A stretch of 15,060 nt of DNA from Bacteroidales bacterium. GTDB taxonomy: Bacteria > Bacteroidota > Bacteroidia > Bacteroidales > JALTDM01. Made by a program: the position numbers and the translations under genes. The stretch lies in the NCBI GenBank assembly GCA_027073875.1, contig JALTEO010000430.1, positions 1 through 15,060 of the forward strand, read 5' to 3'. This document shows positions 1 through 5,953 of this stretch, piece after piece (position 1 is the stretch's first letter; every line of letters starts with the position of its first letter). The notes beneath the pieces were generated by a model. It made no database searches. It was not told the DNA's origin and worked only from the letters and a program-made list of their open reading frames with translations.

Positions 1-1
1 T

Positions 2-526
2 TCTGATATTATACCCTCCAATTCTATGCCACAAACTGTGGATATGAAGCCAAACCCAGGAGAGCAAACAGGCGCTTTATGGGCTGGGCAAATAGGAGAC
101 AACATCGGGTATATTTATAATTTGGATTTACCGGTTATAAGAGCGACGCCATCTGGATGGGTTGGTACTGGTGACAACGTTCATTCTGTGGAATCAAAAG
201 TATGTGCTTACGCCCCAATAAATGTTAATCCAGAATCTACCGTTTATATCCGGCTGTTTGCGGGGGCTGGGACTGTTTTTAATTTATCTGCTACTCTTTT
301 TATAGATGGAACTTGTGTTTTTACTGGATTTGCTGAGGACGGAACTCTTGAGGAATTTGCTACTGTTCTTAATACTATGGCACATGGATTATATGAAGCT
401 ACGTTTCTTGCCACTCATTACGGAACGTACAAAACTTATAGTGATCTGCAAGGCATGTACCACGTAACACGCTTTTACACGGATGCAGTGGTTACACAAA
501 GAATTGGAATCCAAAGCGGGGCTTAG
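2..526 (+). CDS. C-terminal part of a probable phage structural protein (5' end outside window)
   Basis: This is the only plus-strand gene. The frame is open from base 2 to the TAG stop at 524-526, and no stop separates the first in-frame ATG at 26 from the window edge. That ATG has no Shine-Dalgarno sequence, so the gene most likely begins upstream and only its C-terminal 174 or so residues are visible. The visible part is rich in Gly, Thr, Val and aromatic residues, with alternating hydrophobic stretches that suggest beta structure. No transmembrane segment or catalytic motif is seen. Its opposite orientation to every other gene here and its beta-rich make-up fit the end of a virion gene block (tail or appendage protein), but no family is recognised and the structural role is inference. 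The stop overlaps the stop of the convergent minus-strand gene by four bases. Confidence 0.6.
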   Translation, partial: SDIIPSNSMPQTVDMKPNPGEQTGALWAGQIGDNIGYIYNLDLPVIRATPSGWVGTGDNVHSVESKVCAYAPINVNPESTVYIRLFAGAGTVFNLSATLFIDGTCVFTGFAEDGTLEEFATVLNTMAHGLYEATFLATHYGTYKTYSDLQGMYHVTRFYTDAVVTQRIGIQSGA

Positions 527-714
527 TCCATTGATTTCGGAATTAAGTCTTTTAGGGCTGGGTTTATTTTTATTGTTGTAATTGACCCTAAAATTGGAAA
601 GGTCAATCTCTCCTTGAGTAAATCAATGAGAAATTGATCTTCCGCATTTTCGGGTATATCGCTGTAAAGCACTATTGCCGAACCATCTTCAAAGTTGTAC
701 TCTATTCTTTTCAA
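523..714 (-). CDS. small protein of unknown function (63 aa), TTG start
   Basis: A 63-residue ORF begins with TTG at 712-714. GAGG lies five bases upstream, inside the region where the preceding gene ends (stop at 722-724), so translation is probably coupled. The TTG start is chosen because no ATG lies near this ribosome-binding site. The protein begins MKRIEYNFEDG, is mixed acidic and hydrophobic, and has no Cys pair, transmembrane segment or known motif. It is the last gene of the minus-strand run and meets the plus-strand gene tail to tail, with the two stop codons sharing bases 523-526. Function unknown. Confidence 0.6.
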   Translation of the reverse strand: MKRIEYNFEDGSAIVLYSDIPENAEDQFLIDLLKERLTFPILGSITTIKINPALKDLIPKSMD

Positions 715-721
715 GGCAACC

Positions 722-1051
722 TCACCACAATTGAATGTTTCTTGTGATCCTTTTTATTATTTTTGTGGACAAATATTGTTGCGGAGGAAATCCAACCACC
801 AGATTTAAACCCTGTTCTAATGGCTTAAATTCCCATTTCTCAGGATCACTAAGGCTCGAATTGATTAATTGTAAAAGGCGTCTTTCGGCAATTTTTTTAC
901 CAGTTGTTTTATTAAACTTGTCAGTTGGAGATTTTACTGCTATTCCAACATAGTTCGTATCCTGCACTTTTTTAATTGCAAGAGTGAGAGTAACATTGAT
1001 GGTTCTGTAATGAATCAATGAATCTCGTTGCACTTCGTTATTCTTTTCCAT
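722..1051 (-). CDS. conserved-looking phage protein of unknown function (109 aa)
   Basis: The ATG at 1049-1051 is preceded by GGAG six bases upstream. The protein has a beta-rich first half and a central stretch (about residues 38-58) reading GIAVKSPTDKFNKTTGKKIA, followed by Glu-Arg-Arg. The combination of a Ser-Pro-x-Asp-x-Phe core with Gly-Lys-Lys-Ile-Ala looks like that of small hypothetical proteins found in other phages, but I cannot assign a function. A second hydrophobic patch, LNLVVGFPPQQYL, lies near residue 85. There is no signal peptide or transmembrane helix. It sits just downstream of the amidase gene in the same transcription unit, so a late role is possible but not shown. Confidence 0.65.
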   Translation of the reverse strand: MEKNNEVQRDSLIHYRTINVTLTLAIKKVQDTNYVGIAVKSPTDKFNKTTGKKIAERRLLQLINSSLSDPEKWEFKPLEQGLNLVVGFPPQQYLSTKIIKRITRNIQLW

Positions 1052-1064
1052 TTTTCGCTCCGGT

Positions 1065-1577
1065 TTAAGTGTTCATTAAGGTTTGTTTAATAAAATCGGG
1101 AAACTGTGATCCAGGGCATGTCTTATGGGCAAATTCCCTGTGATAATGCACTTCGTAATCGTAGGCCATAAAGTTATTATATAGCAACTCCGCAACCAAT
1201 TCATAAAGGGTTTCCATCTGATAGATGGTGGGATAATTAACATCAAAATTTCCCACAAATGAAATCCCAATTCCGGCCAGATTGTGACCTACGCAATGCG
1301 CTCCGGCGTGTTGTTCTAACCATCGGTCACCATATTGCACAATTCCGTTGGGATTAATAAGAAAATGGTAACCCATTTCATTCCAACCCCGATCAATGAT
1401 ATGTGCCCTATTAATTTCATCGGCATATTTCCTTGTTAAAATCGGTTTACCGTCCTTCCCTATGCCGGTGGGTTTCCAGGTGTGGTGAATAATTATTTCC
1501 TTCCATTTTCTTTTGTTTTTCACCTCACTAATCCCCCCCACGCCACTACGAAAAATAATGTCAAGTTTTCCGTGCAT
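1065..1577 (-). CDS. N-acetylmuramoyl-L-alanine amidase, Amidase_2/PGRP type (endolysin)
   Basis: A 170-residue enzyme of the T7-lysozyme/PGRP family, which cuts the bond between N-acetylmuramic acid and L-alanine in peptidoglycan using Zn. The core begins with EIIIHHT (His31/His32; one is the first Zn ligand). MGYHFLI at about 69-75 carries Tyr70, the family's catalytic tyrosine position. HREFAHKTCPG at 146-156 gives the other two ligands, His146 and Cys154, eight residues apart as in T7 lysozyme, with Lys152 at the T7 Lys128 position. All catalytic positions are intact. Length is normal for a single-domain enzyme; there is no wall-binding domain and no clear signal peptide, so release would need a holin. 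Start: ATG at 1575-1577 with GGAG six bases upstream. The lysis role is inferred from the family. Confidence 0.9.
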   Translation of the reverse strand: MHGKLDIIFRSGVGGISEVKNKRKWKEIIIHHTWKPTGIGKDGKPILTRKYADEINRAHIIDRGWNEMGYHFLINPNGIVQYGDRWLEQHAGAHCVGHNLAGIGISFVGNFDVNYPTIYQMETLYELVAELLYNNFMAYDYEVHYHREFAHKTCPGSQFPDFIKQTLMNT

Positions 1578-1590
1578 AATACTCTCCAGA

Positions 1591-1827
1591 TTAGTTTTCT
1601 TTGTTGTTAGAATTTAATAGTTTGGCCTGGCATTTTTCACAGACGAAAAAATTTGCTGTATTAACCTCAAAGTTAGAAATACTATCAATGAGTTTAATAT
1701 CCATAAAGTCTCGCAATTCATCATCATCTATTTCAGAACCACACAACATACATCGTGGATTTATGGCGGAGCTTTCAACAAAAGATACACCGCCGGAGAT
1801 TAGATTTTTTTGTTTTTTAGTCAACAT
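1591..1827 (-). CDS. small Zn-ribbon-like protein (78 aa)
   Basis: Two Cys pairs are visible: CMLC at residues 26-29 and CEKC at 63-66, a spacing that fits a small four-Cys zinc ribbon or rubredoxin-like knuckle. The segment between them is acidic (SEIDDDELRDFMD). I chose the ATG at 1825-1827, giving MLTKKQKN, because it follows the RuvC-like gene's TAA stop by one base, which favours translational coupling; a further in-frame ATG at 1845 would add six residues but has no ribosome-binding site. The Shine-Dalgarno match for either start is weak. The role is unknown; such proteins often bind nucleic acid or another protein. A possible promoter site lies about 70 bases upstream inside the RuvC-like gene. 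Confidence 0.6.
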   Translation of the reverse strand: MLTKKQKNLISGGVSFVESSAINPRCMLCGSEIDDDELRDFMDIKLIDSISNFEVNTANFFVCEKCQAKLLNSNNKEN

Positions 1828-1828
1828 T

Positions 1829-2461
1829 TTAAACCAACAATACATTTAGGGTAAAAACATTGCCGAATAAATCTTCTCCCACGATTGGCAATAATGCTGC
1901 AAGCGCTATGCCAATACTATCATAAGCCTTTGAGCTTACCCTTCCATCGAAATATTTTTTAATGCCATTCCAAACCAGTTTGTTTTTTTCTGTTTTGGTT
2001 ATTTTCTTTTTACGTGGAATACCCATGATTTGTTTCCACTCAGTACTTGAAAGCATTATCTGTTTTACTTCGATGTTGTAATTGTCTTTAACAGCATGAA
2101 TCCATAAAGCCAGGACAGCTAAGATAGCTCCGTAATTTGCACCGAATGAAAAAGCCTGTACGTTGCCATCAGACGACCAACTATGTTCTTTTTCTACGGC
2201 AACAATAATTTTAATGGGGTCGGTTTCTTTTATGCCCGAAAGATTTATTCCTGTTGCCAACAACCGATACATTAATGTTATAAATCCGACAGCATTTAAA
2301 AAGGAGCGTTTTTTGGGTTTTCCACTTTTTTTGTTTATGGTCTTAAGCTCAGTAAAATAAACGGGAAGCTGTTTGACAATGGCCGTATCCCCACTTAACA
2401 TTGTAACAAAACCATTCGCTCCTGGATCAATTCCAAACACGATCATCTTTTCTTTGTCCAT
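1829..2461 (-). CDS. RuvC-like Holliday junction resolvase
   Basis: A 210-residue nuclease of the RuvC/RNase H-fold type. Acidic residues occur in the expected order: GIDPG at 10-14 with Asp12, VAVEKEH around Glu90, and YDSIGIALAAL starting at Tyr180 with Asp181. After the Glu comes a stretch with FSFGANYGAIL, like the family's conserved Phe/Gly region, and later STEWKQIMGI, resembling the Trp-Lys-x-x-x-Gly segment. In phages such enzymes resolve branched DNA before packaging or during recombination, probably as dimers and with Mg; that is family knowledge. Start: ATG at 2459-2461 with AAGGG seven bases upstream. Lys/Arg-rich loops (KSGKPKKR, PRKKKITK) suit DNA binding. Compared with bacterial RuvC (about 170 aa), it carries an extra insertion near residues 40-60. 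Confidence 0.8.
   Translation of the reverse strand: MDKEKMIVFGIDPGANGFVTMLSGDTAIVKQLPVYFTELKTINKKSGKPKKRSFLNAVGFITLMYRLLATGINLSGIKETDPIKIIVAVEKEHSWSSDGNVQAFSFGANYGAILAVLALWIHAVKDNYNIEVKQIMLSSTEWKQIMGIPRKKKITKTEKNKLVWNGIKKYFDGRVSSKAYDSIGIALAALLPIVGEDLFGNVFTLNVLLV
1898..1913 (-). promoter_or_regulatory. possible intragenic sigma-54-type promoter (weak case)
   Basis: Inside the 3' end of the RuvC-like gene the minus strand reads TGGCATAGCGCTTGCA, a full match to TGGYAY-N5-TTGCA with ten bases between the GG and GC cores. A transcript from here would start near 1887, about 60 bases before the Zn-ribbon gene. Against it: the site lies in codons for a normal Ala/Leu-rich helix of the nuclease, it lacks the downstream sequence shared by the intergenic sites, and a looser match lies on the opposite strand at the same place. 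Confidence 0.25.
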
Positions 2462-2476
2462 CTTTTTTCCCTTTAT

Positions 2477-3055
2477 TTAAAATCCTATTGAAAAAGATAT
2501 TATTTTAAACCCATTGTATTGGTAGCCGAACCCGATACTAAACATAAGCCTATTTGATAAAAAATGGGTACGGTAATCAAGGCCAATTAGGGCGGACTTC
2601 TTGAATGTGACTCCAGTAAATATTCCAAATCTTTTATAATACAGGAATCTGATATGGATTCCAAATGTTTTTTGTGGAAGTTCAATCGTGAAATATGGTG
2701 CAAAACACATTCCAAATCTTTTAAAATCAACTCGAATTCCGGTGCTATTATATGATAAAACAGGATTAGACTCATAGGGAAACTCCCTCTTTTTAATATG
2801 CACCCTGTTTTTATGAAAAGTATAAATTTCCACTTCCGTTTTACCCTGGTAAACACTTATGCTGTCTTTTTTCTGGTGATGTTGCATGATTTTGGGTAAG
2901 TGATTAATGGGCGCTACGGGTGCATGTTGTGTTGAATCAATCATTACAACCGCATTGTTAATGGGCTGATGTTTAAAACTGTGGTAGAAATGCACCAATA
3001 ACACAATTATAAATAATCCCACAAGAACAACAGAAATATTTTTGATTTTACTCAT
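2477..3055 (-). CDS. membrane-anchored protein with beta-strand C-terminal region (possible lysis or envelope protein)
   Basis: A 192-residue protein starting at the ATG 3053-3055 (MSKIKNISVV), just after the TGA stop of the upstream gene, with GGAA close by; an upstream in-frame start at 3091 lies within the previous gene and is unlikely. Residues about 5-23 form one transmembrane helix. A polar His/Pro/Gln-rich linker follows to about residue 75, then regularly alternating aromatic and glycine strands, ending GYQYNGFKII and SFSIGF with a C-terminal Phe. That end pattern resembles outer-membrane beta proteins. The combination could bridge inner and outer membranes as spanins do, and the amidase is two genes downstream, but no spanin family is recognised. 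Function is inference. It could equally be a virion or superinfection protein. Confidence 0.6.
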   Translation of the reverse strand: MSKIKNISVVLVGLFIIVLLVHFYHSFKHQPINNAVVMIDSTQHAPVAPINHLPKIMQHHQKKDSISVYQGKTEVEIYTFHKNRVHIKKREFPYESNPVLSYNSTGIRVDFKRFGMCFAPYFTIELPQKTFGIHIRFLYYKRFGIFTGVTFKKSALIGLDYRTHFLSNRLMFSIGFGYQYNGFKIISFSIGF

Positions 3056-3056
3056 T

Positions 3057-3410
3057 TCATTTTCCAATTTTAATAAATGACATCGCCCCAAAAACTATGT
3101 GAAAAAAGAACGTAAAACTTAATGTAAATGTTAAGTAAAAAAGAATAACATACCACCAGGACGGTACACAATATCGGAAGGCTAAACTAATAAGTATAAT
3201 TGCAATTGTTTGGGATGTATGCCAACCATCGCTGGGATAAAGCCAATGCCATACCGGATTCCACCAGGGTTGCCACTCAGAAGCAAACCATTTCTTAATC
3301 CCCAATTTGACAGCCAAACCAAAAAGCCAGGAATATTTGTGGAATTTAATGGTGTCCATAACGGCCTTAAACATTCCGGCGATTATCACTAAAATGATAA
3401 AAGTCAACAT
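3057..3410 (-). CDS. integral membrane protein, Trp-rich (117 aa; holin candidate)
   Basis: Start ATG at 3408-3410 with AAGGAG upstream. Hydrophobic helices are seen at about residues 2-17 (MLTFIILVIIAGMF) and in the C-terminal half at about 66-82 and 86-110 (WYVILFYLTFTLSFTFFF). Between them lies a Trp-rich loop with WQPWWNPVWHWLYPSDGW near residues 46-64. AVMDTIKFH after the first helix together with a WWNP loop recalls hypothetical membrane proteins seen in phages and bacteria. It directly precedes the anchored beta protein and shares a transcript with the amidase, so a holin-like role is possible. It is larger than a minimal holin, and the assignment is only a guess from context. Confidence 0.6.
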   Translation of the reverse strand: MLTFIILVIIAGMFKAVMDTIKFHKYSWLFGLAVKLGIKKWFASEWQPWWNPVWHWLYPSDGWHTSQTIAIILISLAFRYCVPSWWYVILFYLTFTLSFTFFFHIVFGAMSFIKIGK

Positions 3411-3425
3411 GTTAGTTCTCCTTTG

Positions 3426-3824
3426 TTAGAATTCATTTATTGTGTTATTTATTGCTTTTGACAATGCGTCAATTAATTCTATCTCCCCGTTGTTTCTCTC
3501 ATTGACTGTTTTTTTGCCAATAGACCAAAGAGCGCTTAACAATTCAATTCTAAGGTTTGCCTTAAATATGGCAGTAATGCGGTGTTCTTTTGCGGTTTTT
3601 CCCCAGGGAATTTCTTCGTGAATATTATCAATCATGTCAAGAATAGAATCGTAGTGTTTTTTTGTTTCACCAAATCCAGTGATTACGTCATTTTTAATAA
3701 TGACTTTTGTTGGATAATAGTAATCATCATCATAATCAAGAAAAAGTTTATCTTTGTATTTATTACGCAACCAACGCAATTCTAACTTATTTTTTATGGA
3801 TACACTAAATTCTTTGTTGTTCAT
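3426..3824 (-). CDS. hypothetical protein (132 aa)
   Basis: Start ATG at 3822-3824 (MNNKEFSVSI) with AAGGG about ten bases upstream. The protein has a basic N-terminal segment (KNKLELRWLRNKYKDK), a run of Asp and Tyr (DYDDDYYYP) near residues 30-38, then a mixed alpha/beta region and a helical C-terminus ending ALSKAINNTINEF. No transmembrane segment, signal peptide or catalytic motif is recognised. It lies between the membrane-protein pair and the MazG-like gene in the same direction, separated by 15 and 42 bases. Function unknown. Confidence 0.6.
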   Translation of the reverse strand: MNNKEFSVSIKNKLELRWLRNKYKDKLFLDYDDDYYYPTKVIIKNDVITGFGETKKHYDSILDMIDNIHEEIPWGKTAKEHRITAIFKANLRIELLSALWSIGKKTVNERNNGEIELIDALSKAINNTINEF

Positions 3825-3866
3825 TTCAAATTTTCCCTTGAGTTACTATTTTAACTTTGTCATTAA

Positions 3867-4121
3867 CTAATTTGTTCCATTTTTTTTGTAAAAAGATTTA
3901 AAGTCTCTCTCGAAAATCGCTTGCCGTAAGTACATTACCATATCGAGGGCTTCCTGGTAAGCGTCAACCAAAGCGTCTCGCCCATTAAAAGCTCTAAGTT
4001 TTTCACCATATTTTTTTACGCCCATTTCACTTCTGGCGATTAAATCTCTTTTAACCAATTCAATAATTTCCACTCCATCACCATGAGGGGTGTTTTGTTT
4101 AATTAGCGCCGGATCGACCAT
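3867..4121 (-). CDS. MazG-like (all-alpha) nucleotide pyrophosphohydrolase domain protein (84 aa)
   Basis: I chose the ATG at 4119-4121 (MVDPALIKQN) because GGAG lies seven bases upstream; the longer reading frame to 4241 runs inside the upstream gene. The protein is helical, with RDLIARSEMGVKKYGEKL at residues about 25-42, NGRDALVDAYQEALDMVMYL at 46-65, and the ExxD pair Glu57/Asp60. KYG, then NGRDA, then EALD with YLRQA are features of short phage proteins of the MazG/dATP-dGTP pyrophosphohydrolase superfamily, which bind Mg-nucleotides and cleave NTPs or dNTPs to monophosphates. It is much shorter than a full MazG and has only one ExxD element visible, so activity is uncertain. It overlaps the upstream gene by 23 bases. 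Confidence 0.65.
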   Translation of the reverse strand: MVDPALIKQNTPHGDGVEIIELVKRDLIARSEMGVKKYGEKLRAFNGRDALVDAYQEALDMVMYLRQAIFERDFKSFYKKNGTN

Positions 4122-4437
4122 TGTTGTTCTCCTTTTTAAATTCAACTGATAATACCCAGAAGGGATCAATTTCACTATCTTCAGGATAAAAAATTTCACG
4201 CCGAAACACCATAAGTGTCGTTCCGTCCTCAGACCAACCAAACGGGCGTTTCCTAATGGCTATTTTTTCATAATCGCCATCTCCATATTCCGTAAATGGA
4301 GAAATCGCCACATATTTGTTAAAATTTATAACCCTATTTTTAGCTTCTTTTAAAGTGCTAAAAACGCCCAAAGGATAATAAATTTCCTCAGAACTTATGT
4401 CAACTACCTCGTAGATAGCTTCTTGTGATGCGCTCAT
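4099..4437 (-). CDS. hypothetical protein (112 aa)
   Basis: Start ATG at 4435-4437 (MSASQEAIYEVV) with AAGGA about ten bases upstream; its first four bases overlap the end of the upstream gene. It begins with beta-type sequence, then YYPLGVFSTLKEAKNRVINF (residues 20-39), which reads like a strand plus helix where 'GVFSTLKEA' resembles the small modules in which a helix follows a Gly-x-Phe-x-x-x-x-Glu-Ala turn. A Gly-Asp-Gly-Asp-Tyr-Glu stretch follows and a Trp near residue 94. The C-terminus (KKENNNGRSGAN) is basic and likely disordered. No function can be assigned. Its 3' end carries the ribosome-binding site of the MazG-like gene. Confidence 0.6.
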   Translation of the reverse strand: MSASQEAIYEVVDISSEEIYYPLGVFSTLKEAKNRVINFNKYVAISPFTEYGDGDYEKIAIRKRPFGWSEDGTTLMVFRREIFYPEDSEIDPFWVLSVEFKKENNNGRSGAN

Positions 4438-4631
4438 TGTTTTTCAATCCTTTCCAAATATACCTCATCTAAATATTCATGCTTTATTTCGCCATAAATC
4501 CAAAAAGAAACCTTGTAAGCTACGCCATTTCCGTCGATAAAAAAGGCTTCAACGATTCCAATGGTCTCTATGGGAATAATTTTAACCCTTTCCCCTAAAC
4601 TGAATTTAATATCGCAATACGAATCATTCAT
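4434..4631 (-). CDS. small SH3/KOW-like beta protein (65 aa)
   Basis: The start at 4629-4631 overlaps the stop of the upstream regulator gene by eight bases, and its own stop overlaps the next start (ATGA type), so the three genes are probably translated in coupled fashion. The sequence FSLGERVKIIPIETIGIVEA, followed by a Gly turn and a second set of strands (YKVSFWIYGEI), is typical of small SH3-like barrels such as KOW-type modules, in which a polar-hydrophobic loop precedes a Gly-x-Val strand. These often bind nucleic acid or protein. This fold call rests on pattern alone; no specific role is known. Confidence 0.55.
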   Translation of the reverse strand: MNDSYCDIKFSLGERVKIIPIETIGIVEAFFIDGNGVAYKVSFWIYGEIKHEYLDEVYLERIEKQ

Positions 4632-4947
4632 TGTCGCTGTCCAATTCTTTTAATAATCGTTCACCAAAAATCTTATTTTCACAATCGTCTGCGAATAGAA
4701 TGTTTAATAATTCATCAAAGGTTTTTTCTGGGATTCTATTTAAAAACTCATTCATTTTGTTATACGTCGGAGTCGTAACTTCGTTCCAATTTGTCATTCG
4801 ATTAAGCGTATTTTCTTGAATCCCAGTAAGTTTAACAAAATTTTGATAGCCAATCATTTTTTTGAGACACCTAATAAGATACTTATCGAATATAAAGTGT
4901 TTATCTCGTCTGTTTGTTATTAAATAATTTACTCTTTCGTACTTCAT
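4624..4947 (-). CDS. putative helix-turn-helix regulator beside the recombinase (107 aa)
   Basis: Start ATG at 4945-4947 directly follows the recombinase stop (TAATG overlap) and has GGAGG seven bases upstream. Residues about 32-52 (IGYQNFVKLTGIQENTLNRM) fit a helix-turn-helix of the XRE/Cro type: a helix, a Thr-Gly turn, and a recognition helix with Asn-Thr-Leu-Asn-Arg. The N-terminus is basic, the C-terminus acidic (ELDSDNE). Being coupled to a tyrosine recombinase suggests a repressor, a directionality factor or a regulator of the recombinase operon, as in many temperate elements. The HTH call is by eye and moderate; the partner relation is inference from position. Confidence 0.6.
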   Translation of the reverse strand: MKYERVNYLITNRRDKHFIFDKYLIRCLKKMIGYQNFVKLTGIQENTLNRMTNWNEVTTPTYNKMNEFLNRIPEKTFDELLNILFADDCENKIFGERLLKELDSDNE

Positions 4948-5660
4948 TACAACACCTCCATTGCTTTATCCATTTCTCGTCGTGAAACGTCTACGATATA
5001 TTTCATTGTTGTGGCCGGATTTGAATGTCCTAAAAGTTTTGAGACTGTGGCAATATTAATATTTTCGCTTATCCGTGTAGCATACAGCTTGCGTAGAAAA
5101 TGTGGATAAACCTTTTTGCCAGTTATTTCACCCAGTTTATAAACCCATCTTCTAACAGTCATATCGGTTACATCAATTTTATCTACGGTTCGGAGTTGTT
5201 TTAACATAAAATCGGGGACTGGGACTCTACGTGTTTTATTTCCCTTCCCGTGAATTATAAGCATTCCATCTCTTACCCTTAATTTCGTAGAAACAACCTC
5301 ACTGACCCGTAATCCACAAAAAAGCATAAGTCCCAGGGCAACCCGTTGTTGATTGGTAAAATCGTTACCCAAAATGGCTATTTTTGCCTCAAGATAGCCA
5401 ATTTCGCCACTCAATTTAGGATATTTATTACGCAAGACTTTTCTAAACATAAACTCGTAATTTCGCCCGATAAAACGGAAATACGTCTTTAAGATTGACC
5501 GCTCACGTGGAGTTCGTAATTTCTCCAGAATGTTTTTGTCACTAAGGCCAGAGTACTCATCTATTATTTTACGATAAGCACGTCTCGTGGCGGGGCTTTT
5601 GTAATTTTGTAAAAAGCTCTCCACCGGATTGTTGAATTTTAATATTGTGGCGGATTCCAT
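4947..5660 (-). CDS. tyrosine recombinase/integrase (XerC/D or phage integrase type)
   Basis: A 237-residue site-specific recombinase, shorter than most phage integrases (300-400 aa). The N-terminal SAM-like core-binding region spans about 10-85. All catalytic residues are present: Arg118 in CGLRVSEV, a lysine in HGKGNKTRRVPV (Lys139 or Lys142), His187-x-x-Arg190 in PHFLRKLYATR, His212 in LLGHS, and the nucleophile Tyr221 in TTMKYI. It forms covalent DNA-3'-phosphotyrosine intermediates, so integration, excision or resolution of DNA dimers is expected. No arm-binding domain is seen at the N-terminus. Start: ATG at 5658-5660 with AAGGA nine bases upstream, overlapping the small membrane gene by 22 bases. 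The operon is headed by the sigma-54-type site at 5863. No att core was recognised nearby. Confidence 0.88.
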   Translation of the reverse strand: MESATILKFNNPVESFLQNYKSPATRRAYRKIIDEYSGLSDKNILEKLRTPRERSILKTYFRFIGRNYEFMFRKVLRNKYPKLSGEIGYLEAKIAILGNDFTNQQRVALGLMLFCGLRVSEVVSTKLRVRDGMLIIHGKGNKTRRVPVPDFMLKQLRTVDKIDVTDMTVRRWVYKLGEITGKKVYPHFLRKLYATRISENINIATVSKLLGHSNPATTMKYIVDVSRREMDKAMEVL

Positions 5661-5827
5661 TTTTTTATTTCCTTTCGTACTTCATAAGCCAATTTTACCA
5701 ATATTATTACAATTATCGTGCCATAAAAACCCAGAATGGCCAGGGCTGCCAGAGAAAATAAAACAGTGAATACTAAGTCAATAACCCAGGCCAGGGTTTT
5801 AATTTTTTTCTCATCTTTATTTCTCAT
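5639..5827 (-). CDS. small two-helix membrane protein (62 aa)
   Basis: Start ATG at 5825-5827 with GGAG nine bases upstream. A basic N-terminus (MRNKDEKKIK) is followed by two closely spaced hydrophobic helices, about residues 13-34 and 36-50, and a polar tail KKWNPPQY. The order predicts a hairpin in the inner membrane with both ends in the cytoplasm. It is the first gene after the sigma-54-type promoter, 25 bases from the predicted RNA start, and overlaps the recombinase gene. It could be a holin-like, exclusion or signalling protein; nothing decides between these. Confidence 0.6.
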   Translation of the reverse strand: MRNKDEKKIKTLAWVIDLVFTVLFSLAALAILGFYGTIIVIILVKLAYEVRKEIKKWNPPQY

Positions 5828-5862
5828 CTCTTGATTCTCCTTTCGTTGTTTACTAATAATAC

Positions 5863-5878
5863 TGCAATTCTCGTACCA
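5863..5878 (-). promoter_or_regulatory. sigma-54-type promoter upstream of the recombinase operon
   Basis: The minus strand reads TGGTACGAGAATTGCA: the -24 element TGGTAC and -12 element TTGCA have exactly ten bases between GG and GC, as RpoN promoters require. The predicted RNA start is near 5852, 25 bases before the membrane-protein start. The downstream bases (AGTAAACAAC) match those at the window end and resemble those at 13841-13850. The 75 bases between this site and the metallophosphoesterase stop (5879-5953) could hold an activator site, but no clear repeat is seen there. This copy has no good -10 box further on, so it is the best argument against a sigma-70 reading. Confidence 0.6.
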
Positions 5879-5953
5879 AACATAGTAAGATTAAACCGCA
5901 AAATACAATTGCAAATTAGTTCGTGTTTAACCGGATCAATAAATCATTGTTTA

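Noticed and set aside
447..462. Full sigma-54-type match on the minus strand inside the plus-strand structural gene
   Set aside because: It would transcribe antisense into a gene with no minus-strand ORF below it in the window. It is within codons and lacks the shared downstream sequence, so chance is most likely.
1885..1901. Plus-strand sigma-54-like word (TGGCAA, then CTGCA) overlapping the intragenic site
   Set aside because: It departs from the consensus at both elements and points into the RuvC-like gene's antisense strand, where there is no gene. It also shows that looser matches do arise by chance.
2699..2714. Weaker sigma-54-like match (TGGAAT...TTGCA) in the anchored beta-protein gene
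   Set aside because: The -24 element lacks the conserved C/T-A-C bases and the site lies mid-gene without a suitable downstream start.
4122..4241. 40-residue N-terminal extension of the MazG-like protein
   Set aside because: It lies fully inside the upstream gene, has no ribosome-binding site and does not resemble the family; GGAG precedes the ATG at 4121.
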